Below, one piece after another: positions 1 to 3,314 of a stretch of 6,671 nucleotides of DNA. The notes under the pieces are model-generated. The model was given only the letters and a program-made list of their open reading frames with translations. It searched no databases and had not been told where the DNA came from. The DNA lies in assembly GCA_029288535.1 (NCBI GenBank), contig JARIGY010000011.1, positions 1 through 6,671 on the forward strand. The letters are read 5' to 3'. This DNA comes from Candidatus Tayloriibacteriota bacterium. GTDB taxonomy: Bacteria > Patescibacteriota > Minisyncoccia > Phycocordibacterales > JAKAEA01. The first letter of the stretch is position 1. Each line of letters starts with the position of its first letter. A program made the translations under genes and the position numbers.

Positions 1-22
1 CGGAGATGTGTATAAGAGACAG
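1..22. other. Nextera (Tn5) sequencing adapter remnant, not genomic
   Basis: Positions 4-22 read AGATGTGTATAAGAGACAG, the 19-bp Tn5 mosaic end used in Nextera libraries. The preceding CGG matches the last bases of the Nextera read-2 adapter arm (...GGCTCGG). It directly abuts 16S rRNA sequence at position 23. This is untrimmed adapter carried into the assembly, not a biological Tn5 end: no transposase or other Tn5 sequence accompanies it, and the match continues into the synthetic adapter arm. The true genomic sequence therefore begins at 23. Confidence 0.97.
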
Positions 23-182
23 CTATCAAGTATTAGCTAACCTTTCGGCTAGTTATTCCTGACTAAAGGGTGCGTACCTACGTGTTACTACCTCGTCTGC
101 CGGTGCCTTGCGGCCCCTTGACTTGCATGCCTTATCCACGCCGCCAGCGTTCATCCTGAGCTAGGATCAAACTCTAAAATTA
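23..182 (-). rRNA. rrs: 16S ribosomal RNA, 5' portion only (truncated by contig end)
   Basis: Read on the minus strand, the segment starting at 175 is AGAGTTTGATCCTAGCTCAG, followed by the universal GATGAACGCTGGCGGCGTG and GCATGCAAGTC blocks. This is the 5' domain of bacterial 16S. By comparison with E. coli, where AGAGTTTG begins at nucleotide 8, the mature 5' end should lie near 182. Only about 160 nt of the usual ~1500 are present, because the contig ends in adapter sequence. The V1/helix-6 region is very short (GGGGCCGCAAGGCACCGGC, with a GCAA tetraloop) and the flanking blocks (GTGGATAAGGCATGC, GGTAGTAACACGTAGG) look like CPR/Parcubacteria. One base differs from the standard 27F primer site (A at E. 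coli position 21, window 162). Gene identity is certain; the lineage is an inference. Confidence 0.96.
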
Positions 183-309
183 AAGTTTATCCTCTTGAAT
201 TTTTATACTGCTAATAAATTAGAATATAAAATCTTGAGCCGAACGGAACAAAATAAAAAACAATATTTCTATCGCTTTCTTTTTGGGTTCATTCGAGACC
301 CTAGCTCGT

Positions 310-345
310 AGATCTCTTTCTTCGTTGCTAAATGAAGAAAGATCT
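310..345 (-). other. rRNA leader hairpin (12-bp stem, 10-nt loop)
   Basis: AGATC (310-314) and TTTCTTC (317-323) pair with GATCT (341-345) and GAAGAAA (334-340), leaving a 2-nt bulge (315-316) and a 10-nt loop (324-333). The stem is long and specific enough to be a real RNA structure in the 16S leader. Possible roles are an RNase III substrate or a fold that guides 30S assembly. No U-tract follows, so it is not a terminator. Confidence 0.6.
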
Positions 346-364
346 CCGTAATCATTTTCTCAAA

Positions 365-402
365 GAAATAGACAAGTATCTTGCAAATACTTTCTCTATT
401 TC
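365..402 (-). other. rRNA leader hairpin (8+6 bp stem)
   Basis: GAAATAGA (365-372) pairs with TCTATTTC (395-402), and AAGTAT (374-379) with ATACTT (387-392). A 1x2 internal loop (373 against 393-394) separates them, and a 7-nt loop (380-386) closes the structure. It directly follows the boxA-like motif in the transcript. The likely role is leader folding or processing. It has no terminator-like U-tract. Confidence 0.6.
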
Positions 403-408
403 AATTCT

Positions 409-422
409 GTTGTCAAAGTTCA
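409..422 (-). promoter_or_regulatory. boxA-like antitermination motif in 16S leader
   Basis: The minus strand reads TGAACTTTGACAAC immediately after the first leader hairpin. Its core resembles the boxA element of rRNA leaders (roughly TGYTCTTTGANA), which binds NusB/NusE (S10) to make rRNA transcription resistant to Rho. The CTTTGACA core and its place in a 16S leader support the call; the TGAA in place of TGYT weakens it. The same bases contain TTGACA, but no acceptable -10 lies 16-18 nt downstream. Confidence 0.42.
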
Positions 423-423
423 G

Positions 424-443
424 CCTCCATCGCTTGATGGAGG
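424..443 (-). other. perfect 8-bp hairpin at the predicted 5' end of the rRNA transcript
   Basis: CCTCCATC (424-431), a 4-nt loop (432-435) and GATGGAGG (436-443) form a perfect hairpin. The predicted transcription start from the adjacent promoter is about 444-446, so the primary transcript would begin with one to three nucleotides and then this hairpin. No T-run follows, so it is not an intrinsic terminator. It could protect the 5' end or delay nucleases; this is inference. Confidence 0.65.
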
Positions 444-451
444 TATTGCCT

Positions 452-479
452 AGTATATATGAAGCAAAATAGATGTCAA
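452..479 (-). promoter_or_regulatory. rRNA operon promoter (sigma70-type)
   Basis: On the minus strand a perfect -35 TTGACA (479-474) and a -10 TATACT (457-452, one mismatch to TATAAT) are separated by 16 nt. The sequence upstream of the -35 (480-513) is AT-rich and could act as an UP element. Predicted initiation is near 444-446, giving a leader of about 265 nt before 16S. It sits only 29 nt past the stop codon of the upstream 350-aa gene. It is the strongest promoter match in the window, as expected for rRNA. Confidence 0.85.
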
Positions 480-490
480 GCTGTAAATAT

Positions 491-518
491 GGCTTCAAAT
501 AAGGTGTTTATTTGAGCC
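491..518 (-). terminator. possible weak terminator hairpin spanning the stop codon of the upstream gene
   Basis: The minus-strand RNA can pair 518-508 with 502-491: an 11-bp stem (GGCTCAAATAA against TTATTTGA and GCC) with one bulged A (494) and a 5-nt loop (507-503). The TAA stop codon of the 350-aa gene lies in the left arm. The downstream tract ATATTTACAG is only partly U-rich, so termination efficiency is doubtful. It could instead shield the mRNA 3' end or reduce read-through into the rRNA promoter. Confidence 0.4.
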
Positions 519-1560
519 CCTGCTGTGGCATAAACGACTGGGTGATTTGCTGCTGAAATTCTTCAGCTGTAATGGCACCTGCCGGAGCAACGACAGTTAC
601 CGGCTCATTGTAGTGTGAGAACTCAATCTGACCTTTTGAGGTGAGCATACTGCCAGACTTACCGTCTTTGAAGGTCGATTCTAGAACGGCTATGCGATAC
701 ACATGCCAGTCATTCTTGCCTATCCAGATGCCGAATGTCGGGTCGGTACTTGTGCTTTCCGAAACGCGATCTGCAACCGCCGCAAGCATTGGACCGCCGA
801 GAAATGAGGTTTGTTGGCTTTTAATGCTATCGGAAATGCTTTTAAATTTCTGCAGATTGAGGGTGGCCTGATAGTGATGCGTCTCTACTCCCTGGACGGT
901 TTCGTCGGGAAGGGTCTGGATATTGTCAAAGTAGTCGAACGCCATGATTTTCTTTTCCAATTTTTTTGAAGCTTCAGTATCTTTTACAATGCTTTTATTC
1001 TGAGCATTCAAGTCAAAACTAACCCATTTCCCTTTTGCAGCATCGATGGCTGTTTGAGCATATCCCGGCACTGCCGTTGTCATCGCGTCCGGTTTTGCCG
1101 GAACGTAGGACAGAGTGAGATCATTGATTTTGGCGAACCCCTTCTTTGCCAGCACTATCATATCCACACGAGCTGCAGCGTCGGCTTTTGCGATAGTATT
1201 TGCGGCATGAAATTCAAGTCCGACATTTACATCAGCCTGGGGATTTTTGGGATCCTTGATATTCATTTTGCCGTCTGTTGTAAAGTTGAATGTGCCGGCA
1301 TTAAAGGGTGCGCCGGTCTTAGCCATTGTTGCAGCCGTACCGGAGACTTCGCTGGTAAACGCAAAAGATGTAACGTCCTTATACGAAGAAACGACTTTTA
1401 TAAAAGCCTGCTGAGGAGTAATCGGCTTCATGTTGAATACAAAAGCCGCGGCAATGCCGACACCCGCCAGAAGCACGATAACGATGCCGACACTGACGAG
1501 AACCTTGCTCTTTGACGCCGGAGCGGCTGGCACGGACGCCTGAATGTTGGGTTGATCCAT
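508..1560 (-). CDS. single-pass membrane protein with extracytoplasmic LppX/LolA-like domain (putative)
   Basis: 350 aa. Residues 1-18 are a short polar cytoplasmic tail, 19-41 one hydrophobic membrane segment (VLVSVGIVIVLLAGVGIAAA), and the rest (about 45-350) is predicted outside the cytoplasm. There is no lipobox cysteine, so it looks membrane-anchored rather than a lipoprotein. The exported part has the alternating beta-strand character and the order of signals (TSFAFTSEVSG; KGKWVSFDL; GVETHHYQATL; FGIWIGKNDWHVYRI) seen in LppX/LolA-type carriers and related DUF families. I judge this by texture only, so function is open. The start at 1560 is chosen because further upstream in this frame the ORF would run through the terminator at 1596-1632 and overlap the 64-aa gene. 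No Shine-Dalgarno sequence precedes the ATG. The gene ends 29 nt before the -35 of the rRNA promoter. Confidence 0.82.
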   Translation of the reverse strand: MDQPNIQASVPAAPASKSKVLVSVGIVIVLLAGVGIAAAFVFNMKPITPQQAFIKVVSSYKDVTSFAFTSEVSGTAATMAKTGAPFNAGTFNFTTDGKMNIKDPKNPQADVNVGLEFHAANTIAKADAAARVDMIVLAKKGFAKINDLTLSYVPAKPDAMTTAVPGYAQTAIDAAKGKWVSFDLNAQNKSIVKDTEASKKLEKKIMAFDYFDNIQTLPDETVQGVETHHYQATLNLQKFKSISDSIKSQQTSFLGGPMLAAVADRVSESTSTDPTFGIWIGKNDWHVYRIAVLESTFKDGKSGSMLTSKGQIEFSHYNEPVTVVAPAGAITAEEFQQQITQSFMPQQGLK

Positions 1561-1585
1561 AAGTATTACTAATGAGTATGCTGTT

Positions 1586-1594
1586 AGTGTAGCA
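1586..1594 (-). promoter_or_regulatory. possible extended -10 promoter for the 350-aa membrane protein gene
   Basis: The minus strand reads TGCTACACT (1594-1586): a TGn extension and a -10 TACACT matching four of six consensus bases. It lies just after the T-run of the upstream terminator and 25 nt before the ATG at 1560. No convincing -35 is visible, because that space is occupied by the terminator stem. The call rests mainly on the need for a promoter after a strong terminator. Confidence 0.33.
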
Positions 1595-1595
1595 C

Positions 1596-1632
1596 AAAAA
1601 GCCCCCGACTTATCCTTAGATAAGTCGGGGGC
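1596..1632 (-). terminator. strong intrinsic (Rho-independent) terminator
   Basis: GCCCCCGACTTATC (1601-1614) and GATAAGTCGGGGGC (1619-1632) form a perfect 14-bp stem with a 4-nt loop. On the minus strand it is followed at once by TTTTT (1600-1596). On the plus strand no T-run follows, so it acts in the minus direction only. It ends the transcript of the 64-aa gene, whose stop is 20 nt upstream, and separates that unit from the 350-aa gene. Confidence 0.93.
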
Positions 1633-1652
1633 GAAGCGCTGCGGCCGCGGAA

Positions 1653-1847
1653 TCAATCGGCGCCATCCGGACCGAGATCGGGTTCGCAGGGCGGCATGTC
1701 GGGCCGGCAACCGATCGTTGGAAGCGACAGATGGCCGACACAGGGAGCGTCGAGCTGCTCGCCGGTAATCGGTTCCAGACGGATCGCGCCATGATCGCAA
1801 TTTGACGGAAGCGCACCATTAAGGCCGTGAGGCGTATTCCCATGCAT
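1653..1847 (-). CDS. small acidic Pro/Cys-rich protein, unknown function
   Basis: 64 aa, not recognised. An AGGAG Shine-Dalgarno sequence 7 nt before the ATG supports the start, and the stop is TGA. The protein is acidic (nine Asp/Glu against two Arg and no Lys), has about ten prolines, and no membrane segment. Four cysteines (17, 36, 47, 54) and two closely placed histidines (C17-x-H19 and C36-x2-H39) could bind a metal such as zinc; this is inference from spacing alone. Base composition is clearly GC-richer than the flanking leader regions. The gene sits between an upstream promoter/hairpin and a strong terminator, so it looks like an independent transcription unit rather than intergenic noise. 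An alternative frame (88 aa, 1882-1616) is less likely: its ATG has no spaced SD and it runs into the terminator stem. Confidence 0.62.
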   Translation of the reverse strand: MHGNTPHGLNGALPSNCDHGAIRLEPITGEQLDAPCVGHLSLPTIGCRPDMPPCEPDLGPDGAD

Positions 1848-1854
1848 ACGATTT

Positions 1855-1859
1855 CTCCT
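1855..1859 (-). promoter_or_regulatory. Shine-Dalgarno sequence of the 64-aa gene
   Basis: The minus strand reads AGGAG followed by seven nucleotides and the ATG at 1847. It decides the start and frame of this short gene. It is notable because none of the other genes in the window (secD, secF, the 350-, 89- and 88-aa proteins) shows a comparable SD sequence. Confidence 0.7.
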
Positions 1860-1894
1860 GATAGAACAACGTTTACTTCCATCTCCGCAAACGA

Positions 1895-1927
1895 AAGAGC
1901 CAGCCTTCGGGTTGAGGGCTGGCTCTT
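1895..1927 (-). terminator. 11-bp hairpin between two small ORFs (terminator or attenuator candidate)
   Basis: AAGAGCCAGCC (1895-1905) pairs perfectly with GGCTGGCTCTT (1917-1927) around an 11-nt loop. On the minus strand the stem ends in CTCTT and is followed by TCGTTT, a mediocre U-tract. On the plus strand GTTTCTATAATTT follows, also only moderately U-rich. It begins 23 nt after the stop of the 26-codon ORF and ends 47 nt before the ATG of the 64-aa gene. It could be a leaky terminator/attenuator for the minus-strand unit; the sequence alone cannot decide. Confidence 0.55.
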
Positions 1928-1950
1928 GTTTCTATAATTTCGTGGAGAAT

Positions 1951-2031
1951 TTATCGAGACACAAGCGAAACCTCAACCATCTGAATGGCAGTTTTCTTAA
2001 GAAGAATGAGGTTGTGGGTCACGGCTAACAT
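1951..2031 (-). CDS. possible 26-aa leader peptide or small protein, leaderless
   Basis: 26 codons from ATG (2031) to TAA (1951). The peptide begins MLAVTHNLILLKK and continues TAIQMVEVSLVSR: amphipathic, mildly basic, with no run of a single amino acid that would mark a classical biosynthetic attenuator. The ATG lies 7 nt after the -10 TAAAAT of a near-consensus promoter, so the transcript would start at or next to the ATG (leaderless). The same bases can fold (see 1969-2013), so the locus could instead be a small non-coding RNA. I do not recognise the sequence. Its placement, not its composition, is the main support. Confidence 0.42.
   Translation of the reverse strand: MLAVTHNLILLKKTAIQMVEVSLVSR
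1969..2013 (-). repeat. nested inverted repeats inside the 26-codon ORF
   Basis: AACCTCA (1969-1975) is complementary to TGAGGTT (2007-2013). Between them lie a small CCAT/ATGG hairpin (1977-1980/1985-1988) and the palindrome TTCTTAAGAA (1994-2003). Together they could form a branched RNA structure of about 45 nt near the 5' end of the transcript starting at 2031-2032. Each element is short, so chance is possible. Confidence 0.35.
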
Positions 2032-2038
2032 GAAGGTA

Positions 2039-2067
2039 ATTTTATAGGAGAGTTGGGAGTGGGTCAA
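2039..2067 (-). promoter_or_regulatory. sigma70-type promoter for the small-ORF unit
   Basis: On the minus strand a -35 TTGACC (2067-2062, five of six) and a -10 TAAAAT (2044-2039, five of six) are separated by exactly 17 nt. Predicted initiation is at about 2031-2032, coinciding with the ATG of the 26-codon ORF. The -35 sits just after the stop codon (2074-2072) of the 89-aa gene, so this promoter starts a new unit in the short space behind it. Confidence 0.7.
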
Positions 2068-2071
2068 GGGA

Positions 2072-2341
2072 TTATTTTTCTTTTGATTCTAGAGCCCTAA
2101 CGCGCCGATCGATGCCGGCCACATAGCTGAGATCAGCCTTAATCTCCAGTTTAGTTTTGATTTCTTCAACATCGGCAGCTACGATATCTAGCTTAGCGTG
2201 AAGTCCGCTGACTCCTTCGGCCACAACTTGAAGTTTGCTTTGGAATTCCTCACTCAAAGCACCGATAAACCTTTCCATATCTTTATTGCCTTCATCCCTG
2301 ACTTGCTTAATGTAGATTTGGATTTTTTCTTCCTGATTCAT
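2072..2341 (-). CDS. small helical coiled-coil protein, unknown function
   Basis: 89 aa with start ATG at 2341. An in-frame upstream ATG would add twelve residues (2377), but the added segment (MLFSSSRVYTSR) does not fit the polar helical body, so MNQEEKIQIYIKQ is the preferred start. The protein is soluble and almost wholly helical: an acidic/basic N-terminal helix (about 1-35), then a coiled coil (about 38-88) with heptad-spaced hydrophobics, ending DLSYVAGIDRRVRALESKEK. Short coiled-coil proteins of this style are common in CPR genomes and usually unannotated. It lies 63 nt downstream of secF, without a terminator between. A TATACT hexamer near its ATG hints at a separate leaderless transcript. 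Confidence 0.75.
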   Translation of the reverse strand: MNQEEKIQIYIKQVRDEGNKDMERFIGALSEEFQSKLQVVAEGVSGLHAKLDIVAADVEEIKTKLEIKADLSYVAGIDRRVRALESKEK

Positions 2342-2347
2342 TCGACT

Positions 2348-2353
2348 AGTATA
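2348..2353 (-). promoter_or_regulatory. possible -10 element for leaderless expression of the 89-aa gene
   Basis: The minus strand has TATACT (2353-2348), identical to the rRNA -10, with 6 nt between it and the ATG at 2341. Initiation would fall on or beside the ATG. No good -35 is present at 16-18 nt (the best is TGTTAT), so the element may be weak or fortuitous. Confidence 0.35.
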
Positions 2354-2404
2354 CACCCGCGAAGATGAAAATAACATTAAGAAAAGATAAAGGAATCTGA
2401 AAGA

Positions 2405-3313
2405 TTAGCTCTTCTTATTCTGCATCTTTTCAAACACCACAAGCAGCGGCGAAGCGACAAAGATGGACGAGTAGGTACCGACAATGACGCCGACTAGGAG
2501 CACGAAAGCGAAATCTTTTGTCGTAGCACCGCCGACGAAGAAAAGTACGAGCAGCACGAGAAAGATCGTGAGAGACGTGTTGATCGAACGGCCGAACGTT
2601 TCGGAGACTGATTTGCCGACGGTGACATCGAACGATTCTTTTTTGCGATCTTCCTTGTTGATGCGGAGATGTTCGCGGACGCGATCGAACACGACGATGG
2701 TGTCATGGACGGAATAGCCGAGAACTGAAAGAATGGCCGAGACGAACAGGATGCCGATCTCGCCGTGAGTGTAATGGATATAGATAATGAAAATACCGGT
2801 CGGGATGATGACATCGTGAAGCAGGGCGACGATCGTTGCCAAGCCGAACTTCCAGCTGGCAACCGGCTCGGAGACTTTGCGGAACGCATAGGTAACGAAA
2901 AGCACGATGCAGAGGATCACGACTATGATAGCTGTAACCGCTTTGTTCTTGAGCTCGGAGCCGACAACCGGACCGATGGAATTGTAGCTTTGGACAGTAA
3001 GAGGATACGCGCTGCCAAGCGAAAGCGTGCCGAGCACTGCGTCTTTTTCTGTTGCCGACAACTCTCTGGTGCGCAGGTCGTAACTGTCGGTACCGGTAGG
3101 CTGCAGCACGAAATTGCCGAGATTGAGTTTCGCAATGGCGGTATTGAGCGCGGTCTGGTCGGGCCGGCCGGCCTGGTAAGAAACCTCAGTAATTGTACCT
3201 CCTTTGAAGTCGATGCCGAAATTGAATCCGAATGCGAACATTGCAATAATCGAAACCGCGATGAGCAGGGCCGAAAGAGTGAAGAAAAGTTTTCTGTAGG
3301 TGACGACGAACAT
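2405..3313 (-). CDS. secF: protein translocase subunit SecF
   Basis: 302 aa, close to the usual SecF length. SecF forms the SecDF complex with SecD in the cytoplasmic membrane, using the proton gradient to help pull secreted proteins out of the SecYEG channel. Visible features are TM1 (about 9-30), the conserved FGIDFKGGT (32-40) that opens the external P4 domain (about 40-120), and five further membrane segments (about 124-142, 155-180, 186-206, 244-262, 267-296). The motif GYSVHDTIVVFDRVRE (199-214) carries D204, and R242 lies in FGRSINTSLT. By alignment from memory these match D637 and R671 of Thermus SecDF, needed for proton-driven translocation. GTYSSIFVASPL (279-290) is the family C-terminal signature. 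The ATG follows the secD stop after one base and no SD is seen, which suggests translational coupling. No terminator follows. Confidence 0.97.
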   Translation of the reverse strand: MFVVTYRKLFFTLSALLIAVSIIAMFAFGFNFGIDFKGGTITEVSYQAGRPDQTALNTAIAKLNLGNFVLQPTGTDSYDLRTRELSATEKDAVLGTLSLGSAYPLTVQSYNSIGPVVGSELKNKAVTAIIVVILCIVLFVTYAFRKVSEPVASWKFGLATIVALLHDVIIPTGIFIIYIHYTHGEIGILFVSAILSVLGYSVHDTIVVFDRVREHLRINKEDRKKESFDVTVGKSVSETFGRSINTSLTIFLVLLVLFFVGGATTKDFAFVLLVGVIVGTYSSIFVASPLLVVFEKMQNKKS

Positions 3314-3314
3314 A

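Larger units (their letters stand above)
183..451 (-). other. 16S rRNA transcribed leader (gene-free)
   Basis: This gene-free stretch lies between the rRNA promoter and the mature 16S 5' end. It is strongly AT-rich compared with the secDF genes and encodes no convincing ORF on either strand. In transcript order it holds a hairpin at the very 5' end (443-424), a boxA-like motif (422-409), an imperfect 14-bp stem (402-365), a 12-bp stem with a bulge (345-310), a minor GGG/CCC pairing (301-285), and then an AT-rich tract before 16S. rRNA leaders usually carry antitermination signals and one arm of the processing stem. The matching arm would lie beyond the 16S 3' end, outside the window. Confidence 0.75.

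Noticed and set aside
1..22. A genuine Tn5/IS50 transposon end
   Set aside because: The match is the synthetic mosaic end and continues into the Nextera adapter arm. No IS50 sequence or transposase is present, and it lies at the contig tip.
390..416. A second rRNA promoter using the TTGACA at 416-411
   Set aside because: No acceptable -10 occurs 15-19 nt downstream (the best is AAAGTA). The hexamer is better explained as part of a boxA-like motif.
1054..1515. A 153-aa plus-strand ORF antisense to the 350-aa gene
   Set aside because: Cys/His-scattered shadow translation with no SD. The opposite strand has a coherent membrane anchor and exported domain.
1653..1655. Recoded TGA (Gly), as in Absconditabacteria/Gracilibacteria
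   Set aside because: secD, secF and the other long frames contain no in-frame TGA at Gly positions, and TAA/TAG/TGA all act as sensible stops here, so the standard bacterial code fits.
1561..1800. An in-frame N-terminal extension of the 350-aa membrane protein (start at 1800)
   Set aside because: It would translate through the perfect terminator stem and T-run (1596-1632) and overlap the 64-aa gene. The added residues are Arg/Ser-rich shadow sequence, whereas the start at 1560 gives a normal short cytoplasmic tail before the membrane segment.
1616..1882. An 88-aa minus-strand ORF in another frame over the 64-aa gene
   Set aside because: GGAG touches its ATG with no spacing, and its stop lies inside the terminator stem. 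The 64-aa frame has AGGAG at ideal spacing and ends before the terminator.
1633..2070. RNase P RNA, tmRNA, SRP RNA or a tRNA in the stretch with the terminator
   Set aside because: I looked for their conserved cores (for example GAGGAAAGTCC, the tmRNA T-arm and CCA end, the SRP GNRA/AGCAG block, tRNA GGTTCGAATCC) on both strands and saw none.
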